Part shown: one piece after another, positions 9,152-17,019 of the stretch
Layout of the letters: each line of letters opens with the position of its first letter
Position numbering within the stretch: the first letter of the stretch is position 1
Source of the DNA: Neoroseomonas marina
GTDB lineage: Bacteria; Pseudomonadota; Alphaproteobacteria; Acetobacterales; Acetobacteraceae
Assembly (NCBI RefSeq): GCF_012927745.1
Contig: NZ_JABBKX010000002.1
Span: 248,001-312,000 of the forward strand
Direction: 5' to 3'
Length of the DNA: 64,000 nucleotides
Made by a program: the position numbers and the translations under genes
The notes under the pieces: model-generated
What the model saw: the letters and a program-made list of their open reading frames with translations, nothing else
What the model was told of the DNA's origin: nothing
Database searches by the model: none

Positions 9152-9837
9152 GGCAGCGCCTCCTCGAGGCGGATGGTGATGGCGGTGAAGCGGCCCGGCC
9201 GGGTGGGGTTTATCCCCTCGTCGTCACTGGCGAGCCGCATGGCGACAGTGGGCGTGGTCAGCACCAGCGGCTCGGCGAGCGACGCCGCGGCGCGCAGCGG
9301 CGGGGCGATCGAGATGGTTGCCGTACCGGTGCCGGAGGCGACCACCGTCTCGGTTGCCATGTAGAGCCGGCCAGCGAGGCCGATATGGTCGCCCGCCCCG
9401 ACCGCCACCGCGTTCGGCCACCAGCCCTGGGTGGCGAGGGAGAGGGCGCCGCGCGCGGCACCGGCGGCGAGCGACGGCGTGCCCGAGCCCACGACCATGC
9501 CTGTGCCATCGGTGAAGATGGTGGCGTCGGAGAAGGAGTACGGCCCCGCGGGCACCTCGCCCTGGCTCCGTGTATCGCCGGTGCGGTACTCGCGCCGCCA
9601 GTCCCAGATGCGGACGGTGTTGGCGGAGCCCGCCAGGGCCGCGAGCAGCCCCTCCAGCACGCCGGCCTGGATGCGGTTGAGGGGATCGAAGCTGGCCTCG
9701 GCGATCCAGCGGGCGCCATCGCGGCGCAGCACCTGGGTGGCGCGGCTGACCGGCGAGACGAAGCGCAGCGTGTTGTGCTGGAGGTAGAAGCTCAGCCGCG
9801 ACGGGCGCAGCGTGGCGGGCCAGGCGTATTCGGTCAT
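9148..9837 (-). CDS. Phage tail protein, distal tail / gpM-like position
   Basis: This 229-residue protein begins MTEYAWPATLRPSRLSFYLQ and is rich in beta-strand segments (RATQVLRRDGARWIAEASFD, 'IWDWRREYRTGD'). The 'FdPLnriqAGVLEGLLAAL' and 'R.G' patterns recur in tail tip genes between the tape measure and hub in alphaproteobacterial prophages. It follows the tape measure gene after 15 bases and overlaps the next gene by four. No enzymatic motif is visible. The role is inferred from position. Confidence 0.6.
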   Translation of the reverse strand: MTEYAWPATLRPSRLSFYLQHNTLRFVSPVSRATQVLRRDGARWIAEASFDPLNRIQAGVLEGLLAALAGSANTVRIWDWRREYRTGDTRSQGEVPAGPYSFSDATIFTDGTGMVVGSGTPSLAAGAARGALSLATQGWWPNAVAVGAGDHIGLAGRLYMATETVVASGTGTATISIAPPLRAAASLAEPLVLTTPTVAMRLASDDEGINPTRPGRFTAITIRLEEALP

Positions 9838-9852
9838 GCCAACCTCTCCCCG

Positions 9853-12021
9853 CTATCCGCGCACCGTGTCGTAGGCCGCGCCACCGCGGCGGATGGCATC
9901 CAGCGTCATCGCCGAGGCCTGGCGGGCGATCTGCCCGGCGAGCAGCCGCAGCCGTGCCTCCACCCCGGCGTCCGCGCCGCGCGCATCGATCGTGATGCTG
10001 GTGTGGATGGTCGGGCCACCCGGCGCGGTGCCGTTCGGCAGCACCGTGCCGGCCTGGCGTGGCACGAACCACTCCGGGCCACGCTCGCCGACGACATAGG
10101 GCTGGCCAGCAGCGACCGGCCCACCCTTGGCGCGGAACAGGCCACCGAGCCAGGAGCCGACATCGGTGAACAGGCTGTCGAAGGAGATGCCCGACAGCCC
10201 GGCCGTGACGGCATTGCCCAATGGCTCGGTGATGACCTTGCGCGCCAGGATGCGGGTGATGTCCTGCAGCAGGCCCTCCAGCACGGAGGAGAACTTCTCG
10301 CCCTTGACGATCGCGTCCTCGAAGGCGCTGGAGAAGGTCAGGCCCAGCTCCCGCACCACGTCGGAGGTGCGCGCCGCGCCCTCCTCGACACGGCGCTCGG
10401 CGCGCTCCAGCTCCTCCATCGCCGCGACCGCCTCGCGCTGGATGGTCTCGTCGGGCACCGCCCGGCCGGCGCGCTCGGCTCGCTCCACCAAGCTGGACAG
10501 AGTGGCGAGACGGCGCTGGTAGCGTTCATAGGCGGTCTCGTTCTGCTGGATCAGCCGCTCGCGCTCGCGCAGCAGGTCGTTCAGCTCACGCTCGGCCTCG
10601 CGCGCCTCCCGCGCCCCCTCGGCACTGGCGCGGCGGACGGCAGCGACGCGCGGCTCCAGCCGGCGCAGCGCCTCGTCGCGCTCCTGGAGCGCCAGTGTCT
10701 CGAGGCGGGTGCGCTCGGCGGTGGTGACACCGCCGGCGGCCTCGGCCTCGCGCAGGCGCCGGACGCGCTCCTCGTACTCCCGGTTGATCCGGAAGCGGTC
10801 GTCGAGGTCGCGGGTGAGTTCCTGGACGTCCTGGGTTGCGCGGCGCCGACGGGCATCGGCCGCGGCGGTGGCCGCGCTCTCCTGCTCGCTGCGCTGGCGC
10901 TCGCCGGCGGCCTGCTCACCGCGGGTGATCTCGGCCTGGAGCTCCGTGTATTGCCGGCGCAGCTCCTCCAGCCGGGCCGCACGATCGACCCCGGCCTGCT
11001 GCTCGGCGGTGCCGACCAGGCCGGGGCGGATGCTGCCGCGGCGGACCGGGGCGGTGAGGCTGGCGCGGCCGTCCTGCTGGCTCTCCAGCCGGGCGATCTG
11101 CGCCGCCAGCGCCTCGGCCTGGCGGCGCATGCCGGCGAAGCGTTCCTCCTCGCTGAGCATGCCGGCGCCCTGGCGGACGCCGTCCACCGCGCGGGCCGCG
11201 GCCGACAGCGCGCGGGCCAGCGCATTGGACAGGCCGATGGCGCGATCGAGCTGGCCCAAGAAATTCTCGGTCGCCGCCGTCAGCTGCCCGAAGGCGCGGC
11301 CGAGGGAGAGGGGGGCGCGGTCGAGCTCGGAGCCGAGCCGTTCGGTCGCGCGCAGCAGCGCCGGGAACACCCGCTCGGCGGTGAGCTTGCCCTCGCTGCC
11401 GAGCTTGCGCAGTTCGCCGATGGAGACGCCGAGTTCCTTGGCCAGCCCCTCGGCCAGCAGCGGCATGGTCTCGAGGATGGAACGCAGCTCGTCGCCCTGC
11501 AGCACACCGGAGGCCAGCGCCTGGGCCAGCTGGAGCGCGGCCGAGGAGATCTCCTGGGTGGAGGCACCGGAGACGATGGCGACGCGCTGCAGGCCGCCGA
11601 CCAGGCGGACCACCTGGTCGGAGGTGGCGCCGATCTCGCGGGCGGCGATCGAGAAGCGCTGGAAGGCGTCGACGCTCTCGGAGACGGCGACGCCGGTGGA
11701 GAGCGCGTTGCGGTACAGCGCCTCGTAAACCGAACTCGCCCGCTCGACCGAGCCGGTGGCGTTCTGCAGCCGGGAAAGGCTCTGGGTTAGCGCGTCACCG
11801 GCCTGGACCAGGGCGCGCGCGGCAACAGCGACGCCGGCGAGCTGGATGCCGCGCACGGCGACGTCGAGCAGTTCGAGCGAGCGCGAGGCGCGTTCGGCGC
11901 CACCCTTGATCTGGTCGAGGGAACGCCGGCCGGTCTCGCCGACCTCGCGCATCTCCTGCTTGACGCGCGCGGCATCGTCCAGCGAGAGGCGGACCGAGAC
12001 GCGGCGGGTGGCGTCGGCCAT
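9853..12021 (-). CDS. Phage tail tape measure protein
   Basis: This 722-residue protein has the conserved tape-measure domain in its N-terminal 250 residues: 'YEALYRNALSTGVAVSESVD', 'ASTQEISSAALQLAQALASG' and 'LQGDELRSILETMP'. A long coiled-coil-like centre is rich in Arg/Glu/Ala (residues about 290-560). The C-terminus resembles lambda gpH-type tails (SAFEDAIVKGEKFSSVLEGL). It sets tail length and is ejected with the DNA. Its ATG follows the stop of the frameshifted chaperone product after one base, suggesting translational coupling. The rod would support a short siphovirus tail. Confidence 0.92.
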   Translation of the reverse strand: MADATRRVSVRLSLDDAARVKQEMREVGETGRRSLDQIKGGAERASRSLELLDVAVRGIQLAGVAVAARALVQAGDALTQSLSRLQNATGSVERASSVYEALYRNALSTGVAVSESVDAFQRFSIAAREIGATSDQVVRLVGGLQRVAIVSGASTQEISSAALQLAQALASGVLQGDELRSILETMPLLAEGLAKELGVSIGELRKLGSEGKLTAERVFPALLRATERLGSELDRAPLSLGRAFGQLTAATENFLGQLDRAIGLSNALARALSAAARAVDGVRQGAGMLSEEERFAGMRRQAEALAAQIARLESQQDGRASLTAPVRRGSIRPGLVGTAEQQAGVDRAARLEELRRQYTELQAEITRGEQAAGERQRSEQESAATAAADARRRRATQDVQELTRDLDDRFRINREYEERVRRLREAEAAGGVTTAERTRLETLALQERDEALRRLEPRVAAVRRASAEGAREAREAERELNDLLRERERLIQQNETAYERYQRRLATLSSLVERAERAGRAVPDETIQREAVAAMEELERAERRVEEGAARTSDVVRELGLTFSSAFEDAIVKGEKFSSVLEGLLQDITRILARKVITEPLGNAVTAGLSGISFDSLFTDVGSWLGGLFRAKGGPVAAGQPYVVGERGPEWFVPRQAGTVLPNGTAPGGPTIHTSITIDARGADAGVEARLRLLAGQIARQASAMTLDAIRRGGAAYDTVRG

Positions 12022-12022
12022 G

Positions 12023-12343
12023 TCAGGTGCTCTCCCCCTCGCGTCGAGCGGCGGCCCCCTCGGCCATGCCGATGCGGAGGGCGAGCAGCAATTCGGCGGC
12101 GGCCCAGCCTGCCGCCCCCATCTCGCGCGCCGCGGCGAGTGCGGCAGCGGTATCGAGCCTCAGGCCGGCCATGGTCGCCTCAGCGCAGGCGGTGCCGGCG
12201 GCCCAGCAGGCGTGGCCTTCGAGGCTGGTGGGGGCGTGCACGGCGTAGGGGCAGGCGTTGGCGCAGTCGCGGTCGAGGGCGGCGCAGCCGCGGCAGTAGT
12301 CGGGCCCGCGGCCGAAGTGCCACGCGGCGCGGGCCCTTAGCCG
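12023..12343 (-). CDS. Tail assembly chaperone -1 frameshift extension (GT-type C-terminal part)
   Basis: This frame opens in the -1 register at the slippery heptamer at 12349-12343 and runs 106 residues to a TGA just before the tape measure gene. It encodes a Cys-rich stretch (YCRGCAALDRDCANACPY) followed by an Ala-rich helical tail. It has an internal ATG at 12241, but the conserved-looking upstream 34 residues have no good start. That argues it is made as a fusion to the chaperone, as gpG-T is in lambda. The fusion would be about 230 residues. It bridges tape measure and tail tube during tail assembly. Confidence 0.7.
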   Translation of the reverse strand, partial: RLRARAAWHFGRGPDYCRGCAALDRDCANACPYAVHAPTSLEGHACWAAGTACAEATMAGLRLDTAAALAAAREMGAAGWAAAELLLALRIGMAEGAAARREGEST

Positions 12344-12714
12344 TTTCCCTCGGCGACCACCACGGCGACCGGGGCGGTGGCGCGGTCCCAGAACGCCGCG
12401 GCGATATCGTCGAGGTCCATCAGGCGCTCGACCGCCTCGGGCGAGAGCGGCAAGGGCTTGCCAGCGGCATCGCCGATGCCGTCCCAGGCGGTGACGGCGT
12501 GGCGAGCGAGCGCCTTGACCAGGAAGGCGAAGGACAGGCCGCGCGACATGTCGGGATCGAGGTCCGGATCGGCGATGCGGATCGCGGCCAGTCGGCGCGC
12601 GGCGGCGGCCTGAGCCGCGGCCATGACGGCCGTCGTGACGGGCCGAATTTCCACGCGCACGCCGCGCGGCAGGTCGAGCCAGTACGGCTCGACCGGGAGG
12701 TCGAGGGTGAGCAT
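12337..12714 (-). CDS. Tail assembly chaperone (gpG-type)
   Basis: This 125-residue protein precedes the frameshift extension and the tape measure gene, the standard place for the gpG/gp14 chaperone. It starts with a beta-hairpin-like stretch (LDLPVEPYWLDLPRGVRVEI, residues 4-23) followed by helices containing 'AFLVKALARHAVTAWDGIGD' and 'LDDIAAAFWDRA'. These resemble phage tail assembly chaperones that scan a host-like domain. The last codons before the stop contain the slippery sequence. Upstream, instead of the tail tube gene, is the inserted cargo. Confidence 0.75.
   Translation of the reverse strand: MLTLDLPVEPYWLDLPRGVRVEIRPVTTAVMAAAQAAAARRLAAIRIADPDLDPDMSRGLSFAFLVKALARHAVTAWDGIGDAAGKPLPLSPEAVERLMDLDDIAAAFWDRATAPVAVVVAEGNG
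12343..12349 (-). promoter_or_regulatory. Programmed -1 ribosomal frameshift site GGGAAAC
   Basis: Reading the minus strand, the zero-frame codons are GAG-GGA-AAC-GGC-TAA. The heptamer G-GGA-AAC is a canonical X-XXY-YYZ slippery site, one Z-base different from lambda's GGGAAAG. Slippage puts ribosomes into the frame that stays open for 106 codons to the tape measure start. The zero-frame stop is only two codons downstream. GC-rich sequence after the site could form a stimulatory structure. Confidence 0.8.
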
Positions 12715-12993
12715 AAGCTACTCCGCTGGGTTATGATGGGGTGCACAGGCCACGCCGGCAGTCAGGGCGCGCGTGGTAGGGAAATTTGATGGGGCACCAG
12801 TCGGGAAGCCTCCGGGGGGAGGTCGGTACCCATTCGGCCACCTAATCATCGATCATCGTAAATCGAGATTGCGGTCAATCAGCAGAAGCACGGTTAGTCG
12901 GGTGCCCCTGGAGATTTCCTCACCCTTCCGGGCACCGCCCATTGCTTGAGAGCACGTCAATCCTCAGTTTTTCGGGCGAAGGAGACAACCGCG

Positions 12994-13476
12994 ATGCCCG
13001 ACGCCGCGTCCAAGACTCAATTGCTACAAGACGCCCGAACCAAGCCGCCCTCGTCGACTGAGAGGATCTGGGGAGAGCAAGTTCTCGCGCACGGCTACAC
13101 GGCCATCCCCTCAATTCTGATCCGCGCCCAAGCGAGGCTTGGGATCACACCCTTGCAAATGAACATCTTGGTGCAGTTACTGGACTACTGGCGTGATCCG
13201 AGTCGCCGGCCCTTTCCGACCAAGAAGGAGATTGCAAGCCGCATCAAGGTTACCGACAAGACCATTCAGACGAACATTCGGCAACTCGAAATCGCAGGGC
13301 TAATTCGTCGAGAACAACGCAAGACCGCCGCTGGCGACTGGGGCAGCAACATCTATCATCTCGATGGACTCGTGGATCGGGTTCGCAAGCTCGAGCCCGA
13401 CTTTGCCGCGGCACGCGAGAGACGCCGAAAAGCGAAGGAATTGGCGGAGACCCCTGCTGGTCGCCGTGGCCGTTGA
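12994..13476 (+). CDS. Helix-turn-helix protein (HTH_36-like winged helix)
   Basis: The product is 160 residues from the ATG at 12994, chosen because GAAGGAGA precedes it at a good distance. Residues about 45-110 form a winged-helix domain: 'LGITPLQMNILVQLLDYW', then 'FPTKKEIASRIKVTDKTIQT' and 'RQLEIAGLIRREQR'. This is the pattern of the HTH_36 and replication-initiator-like families. A basic tail (ARERRRKAKELAETPAGRRGR region) follows. It is the first gene of the cargo, 94 bases before the PIN gene on the same strand. It may regulate that gene or be a plasmid-like remnant. Confidence 0.75.
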   Translation: MPDAASKTQLLQDARTKPPSSTERIWGEQVLAHGYTAIPSILIRAQARLGITPLQMNILVQLLDYWRDPSRRPFPTKKEIASRIKVTDKTIQTNIRQLEIAGLIRREQRKTAAGDWGSNIYHLDGLVDRVRKLEPDFAAARERRRKAKELAETPAGRRGR

Positions 13477-13570
13477 AACCGCTGATCACCAAAGTCGCGC
13501 TCGGTCGTGGCCTCGCTAGAACGACAAAGCCGCAGAGCCGCTGAATGCCCTTCGCGACCGGAGGCTGGTT

Positions 13571-14080
13571 GTGACGAACATCGTTGTGGCTGACACCTCT
13601 CTCGTCCTGAACTTCCTTCGCTTGGATCGCATGGCGCTTCTGGGCGCGTGGCGCTTCGATGTGTTGGCAACGGACCATGTGAGTCAGGAAATCACCGATC
13701 CTGTGCACCGGGCACGCTATGCGAAGGCCGAGGCTTCAGGGCACATTCGAGAGGAGGCGGTGACCGACCTCGCGGAGGTCGCGATCTTTCTGAAACTCGC
13801 CACCAACAGCCGTCTTGGCCCAGGTGAGCGCTCTGCCATCGCTGTCGCGTTGAATCGAGGCTATCCGCTGGCAATAGATGACAATAGGGCGCTGAAAAGA
13901 GCCGTCGCTGAAGCCGGCATCACAAGGCAGCGTCTTGTCATCTACCGTACCCAGGACATTGTCCTCGATCTGATCAAGAGCGGTGCACTCGATGTTGGAG
14001 TCGCGAACGCCATGAAGGCTGCGTGGGAGCGACAACATCGCTTCAAGCTGAAGTTTGGCAGCTTCGCGGACTTACTGTGA
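13571..14080 (+). CDS. PIN-domain nuclease-like protein (DUF3368-type)
   Basis: This 169-residue protein starts at a GTG with GGAGG six bases upstream (13560-13564). PIN acidic residues are visible: D8 in VVADTS, E40, E86 in LGPGERSAI and D103/D104 in LAIDDNRALK. The 'GERSAIAVALNRGYPLAIDD' block is typical of DUF3368 proteins, many of which are toxins or RNases. It converges with the XRE-ImmA gene (34 bases between stop codons). It could be an RNase effector controlled by a neighbouring DNA-binding protein. No classical small antitoxin gene is adjacent. Confidence 0.82.
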   Translation: MTNIVVADTSLVLNFLRLDRMALLGAWRFDVLATDHVSQEITDPVHRARYAKAEASGHIREEAVTDLAEVAIFLKLATNSRLGPGERSAIAVALNRGYPLAIDDNRALKRAVAEAGITRQRLVIYRTQDIVLDLIKSGALDVGVANAMKAAWERQHRFKLKFGSFADLL

Positions 14081-14113
14081 GCAATGACCGCCTCTGACTT
14101 ATCGTCCCGCGCC

Positions 14114-15370
14114 TCAATCGTCGGAGCGTGCGGCCTCGGCCAGGTCCACTAGGTCCTCAACGTTCAGGAGCAGCTTTGCCGCAATCTCCCGAAGGCGGCC
14201 CACAGAGATCTCCTCCCGTCGGAAGGCCTCGATTGCCAAGTGCACGATCTGGCTTCGAAGCTCCTTCTCTCGCCCGACCTTGTTGCTCTCCTTTGGCGAA
14301 CCGTTGTCCAGGAGTTCATCGAAGTCGAGCATCTTCAGGTACTGATTACCGACCTCCTTCTGCGCAACGAGGCTCTGCGCCTCTGACTGCGACAGCCGAT
14401 TCAAGCTTCGAAGACGCCAAGCCGCTGCTTCGTAGCTCACTCGGAAATGCCGGGCGATTAACGCGACATCTTGGTAGGTGATGGTCTGTGAGCCGGCAGG
14501 CGGCCTGATCTCCGTATCAGACATCGCGTTGTTGGCCACATCGAAGATGGCCTGAGTCAATCGGCTTGGATTGCCCTTATTCAGCAACCTCAATTGCTCG
14601 AAGACGCCATCGGCCGGCATTAGGTAGGCGGCCGCGAAGGCGTTAGCGCGCTTCTCCATAAGCGCGGACGCATTGGCGCCCCTGGTTGCGGAGACAGTTT
14701 CACCGCGGTCGAACAACGCATGGGCGTACTCGTGCGCATACGAAAAGCGCCGCCGTACGTCCGAGTGCCCGGCATTCACCAGGATGGCGAGGCCAATGTC
14801 CGGGTGGTTCATGAAAAGGCCCGACATGTCGCTGTGAGGGCCAAACTCGGTCTCGGCTACCCAGACACCCTCCGCGCTGACAAGTTCGGCGAGGCTTCCC
14901 AGCGGAGCATTGCCCAACCCTAGGCGACGTCGTTCTTCCCCAGCGACCTCCTCTGCCTGCCGAATCGCGTCCGCCGCACTTCCGACCGGGGCCGCATAGT
15001 TCGGGATCTTCGGTTCACGTCGGAGTTCGAGCAGCGAACGTAGGCGTGCACCCTCTTGGCAAAGGTCGACCAGGCGCTCGACGTGAGCCTTGAAGGCCGG
15101 CGAGCCCGAAAATTCAGGAAGAGCTCTCGGAAGTACTACGGAAAGATCTTCCGTATTCGACTCCTTGTCGGAGAGCAGCGCAGCCGGCGCGAAGCCATAA
15201 AGATTTGCGAGTTGGGTGAGCTCCAGGGTGGATACGGACCGCGTGCCCGCCTCGATGTTCGTGAGCGCCGTACGTGGGATATGGAGCGTGTCCGCGGCGG
15301 CCTGTTGAGTAATGCTGCGGCTCTCGCGCGCGGCCCGAAGCCTTCGACCCAGCGCTGCCGCGTCAAGCAT
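14114..15370 (-). CDS. XRE-family repressor fused to ImmA/IrrE metallopeptidase
   Basis: The product is 418 residues from the ATG at 15370, which has GGGAGA nine bases upstream. An N-terminal XRE helix-turn-helix occupies residues 8-62 (SITQQAAADTLHIPRTALTN). The zinc peptidase domain has the H213-E-Y-A-H217 motif (YAHEYAHALFDRG). Its C-terminal part contains the usual second helix-rich region. XRE-ImmA proteins repress mobile-element or toxin genes and are inactivated by stress signals. It is divergent from the ubiquitin-like operon, whose promoter region it faces, so it probably controls that operon and itself. Confidence 0.92.
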   Translation of the reverse strand: MLDAAALGRRLRAARESRSITQQAAADTLHIPRTALTNIEAGTRSVSTLELTQLANLYGFAPAALLSDKESNTEDLSVVLPRALPEFSGSPAFKAHVERLVDLCQEGARLRSLLELRREPKIPNYAAPVGSAADAIRQAEEVAGEERRRLGLGNAPLGSLAELVSAEGVWVAETEFGPHSDMSGLFMNHPDIGLAILVNAGHSDVRRRFSYAHEYAHALFDRGETVSATRGANASALMEKRANAFAAAYLMPADGVFEQLRLLNKGNPSRLTQAIFDVANNAMSDTEIRPPAGSQTITYQDVALIARHFRVSYEAAAWRLRSLNRLSQSEAQSLVAQKEVGNQYLKMLDFDELLDNGSPKESNKVGREKELRSQIVHLAIEAFRREEISVGRLREIAAKLLLNVEDLVDLAEAARSDD

Positions 15371-15481
15371 GGTGATCTCCCGTTGCGTTCGAATCGGCCC
15401 TGGCCGGCAGACACACGTCTGCCGGCTTGGCAAGCCAAGAAGTCACCCACCGGACGCTCTCTGTCAAGATCATCCAGCGAC

Positions 15482-15547
15482 GTCCGAAATTTCCCTTGAC
15501 CGGCCTTGATCGGACTTCATATGGATAATTCATCCGAAACCGTCCGA
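15482..15547. promoter_or_regulatory. Divergent promoter and candidate XRE operator half-sites
   Basis: A promoter-like pair TTGACC (15496-15501) and TATGGA (15520-15525), 18 bases apart, points toward the ubiquitin-like operon. The half-site TCCGA or its complement occurs four times: 15483-15487, 15510-15514 (as TCGGA), 15533-15537 and 15543-15547. These overlap and flank the promoter. Such clustering suits binding by the divergent XRE-ImmA protein. The assignment of site to protein is inference. Confidence 0.5.
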
Positions 15548-15563
15548 TTCCGAGGTGTGTGCC

Positions 15564-16073
15564 GTGCCGAAGATTGATCTCTTCTACCAGGCTGAGGGTG
15601 TCGCCCAGATCGAGCACATCGAGGTCGAGCCCGACGCCACCGTCGCCGCCGTGAAGGCCCGCCTCGTCGGGCTGCAGGGGTTTGCCGCCGAGGCCCTGAT
15701 CTTCGTCGAGGACGAGGAGGAGCCCCTCAGCGACACCATCTGCGTGAAGGACCGCGCCGACCCCACGGGCCTCAAGGTCCACATCGGTCGATGCCGCCAT
15801 GTCGTGGTGGAAGTCACGTTCAACGGCGAGACCGTCGAGCGGCGCTTCCCGCCGAGCGCGACCATTGCGCGCGTCAAGCGTTGGGCTGCCGAGCGCGAGT
15901 TCGGCATGACCGATGATGAGGCCGGCGAGCACGTCCTGCAGCTCGCCGGCACGCACGACCGCCCGTCGCCGGGGGCGCACATCGGCACTCTGGTGGCCGG
16001 CAAGGCATGCGCGGCGGCATTCGATCTGGTCGCCAATGAGCGGGTCAACGGCGCCGATGGCGGCGCGCCGTGA
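15564..16073 (+). CDS. Tandem ubiquitin-like protein (BilA-like)
   Basis: The product is 169 residues from the GTG at 15564 (GAGG eight bases upstream; a GTG at 15555 would add three residues). It holds two beta-grasp ubiquitin-like domains, residues about 2-77 ([10 protein letters not shown], then [20 protein letters not shown]) and 79-157 ([20 protein letters not shown]). Each has the hairpin-helix-strand order of ubiquitin. The C-terminus is ADGGAP, with a Gly-Gly two residues from the end. Proteins of this type are activated by E1-like enzymes after trimming. It overlaps the E2-like gene by four bases. Relatives with tandem domains resemble eukaryotic ISG15. It is the proposed modifier. 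Confidence 0.85.
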   Translation: MPKIDLFYQAEGVAQIEHIEVEPDATVAAVKARLVGLQGFAAEALIFVEDEEEPLSDTICVKDRADPTGLKVHIGRCRHVVVEVTFNGETVERRFPPSATIARVKRWAAEREFGMTDDEAGEHVLQLAGTHDRPSPGAHIGTLVAGKACAAAFDLVANERVNGADGGAP

Positions 16074-16543
16074 GTGGTCCCGACCAGCGCGCCTTCGAGG
16101 CAGACATGACGAAGGCCGCGTTCCGCCTCGGCGCGGTCGAGGGACGCTGGCGGCATATCCGCACCGCGTGGCCGTATGCCCTGATCGGCGTCATGGCGAA
16201 GGACGGCCGCGAGTACGTGCTCCGCCTGAACTGCGCCGGCTACCCGCAGGCGCCGCCCACCGGCGGTCCCTGGGATCCGGCGCGGGACCGGGTGCTGTCA
16301 CCCGATCTCTGGCCGCGCGGCCAGGGCGGGCGCGTGTCGGCGGTCTTCCGAACCGACTGGAAGGAAGGGACTGCCCTCTACCTCCCCTGCGACCGAGAGA
16401 GCATCGAGGGCCACGACACCTGGCGTCACGAGATGCCTTCGAAGATCTGGCGTCCGGCCGACGGCGTCGTCCAGTACTTGGAGCTCGTCTATGAACTTCT
16501 CCATAGTCGCGACTATTCGCCGCCGCTTCGCGCCGCGGCATGA
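16070..16543 (+). CDS. E2-like ubiquitin-conjugating enzyme (BilB-like)
   Basis: The product has 157 residues. The centre matches an E2 fold: a beta-meander ending in '[20 protein letters not shown]' (the YP..pP element), then '[20 protein letters not shown]' and the final helices after '[20 protein letters not shown]'. C107 in LPCDR is the best catalytic-cysteine candidate; C55 is less likely. W127 occupies the usual post-cysteine position. The start overlaps the ubiquitin-like gene by four bases (ATGA), indicating coupled synthesis. It would receive the modifier from the E1-like protein and transfer it to a target. Confidence 0.8.
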   Translation: MSGPDQRAFEADMTKAAFRLGAVEGRWRHIRTAWPYALIGVMAKDGREYVLRLNCAGYPQAPPTGGPWDPARDRVLSPDLWPRGQGGRVSAVFRTDWKEGTALYLPCDRESIEGHDTWRHEMPSKIWRPADGVVQYLELVYELLHSRDYSPPLRAAA

Positions 16544-17009
16544 GCTCTCCTGCTCTTGGTTCCTGTGGCGACGGCTCTGCCGGAAGCTGCGTGAGCGCGG
16601 GCACCGTAGGTCGCGGGAAAGCGGCGCGTTCCTGCTCGGCGTTCGTCGGGACGGACGTGCCCATATTGCCGACTTCGTGCTTTACGACGATCTCGATCCA
16701 CGCTGCCTCGACAGCGGAATAGTGCGCTTCAATGGCAGGCACTTCGGCGAGTTGTGGGCACTCTGCAAGGCGCGAGGGCTCACCGTCGTGGCAGATGTCC
16801 ATGTCCACCCGGGCGGTTCGGGTCAGAGTGCGTCCGACCGCGCGCATCCGATGATCTCGCGGGCAGGCCACATCGCGCTGATCCTGCCTCACTTCGCGGA
16901 TCCACCGCAGCGACGCAGCGAGATCGGGATCTATCGATATGAGGGCGCCAAGCAGTGGCTTGCTGTTCCGCCCGCCGACCGCGCTGCCTTCTTCCACATC
17001 GGGCTCTAG
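16491..17009 (+). CDS. JAB/JAMM-family deubiquitinase-like metallopeptidase (BilD-like)
   Basis: The product has 172 residues. The MPN/JAMM active site is visible: E43 (RESGAFLLG), H104-V-H106 ([10 protein letters not shown]), S113 and D116. The H-x-H to S-x-x-D spacing is one residue shorter than the common pattern. The reading frame overlaps the E2-like gene by 53 bases; no closer in-frame ATG exists. Relatives in Bil systems cleave ubiquitin-like precursors or conjugates. Here it could remove the last two residues of the modifier to expose Gly-Gly. Zinc-dependent activity is expected but not shown. Confidence 0.85.
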   Translation: MNFSIVATIRRRFAPRHELSCSWFLWRRLCRKLRERGHRRSRESGAFLLGVRRDGRAHIADFVLYDDLDPRCLDSGIVRFNGRHFGELWALCKARGLTVVADVHVHPGGSGQSASDRAHPMISRAGHIALILPHFADPPQRRSEIGIYRYEGAKQWLAVPPADRAAFFHIGL

Positions 17010-17019
17010 GAGCGATCGC

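Noticed and set aside
16939-17019. Earlier start for the E1-like gene
   Set aside because: It would overlap the JAMM gene and lacks a ribosome-binding site, while the ATG at 17020 has AGGAG at proper distance.
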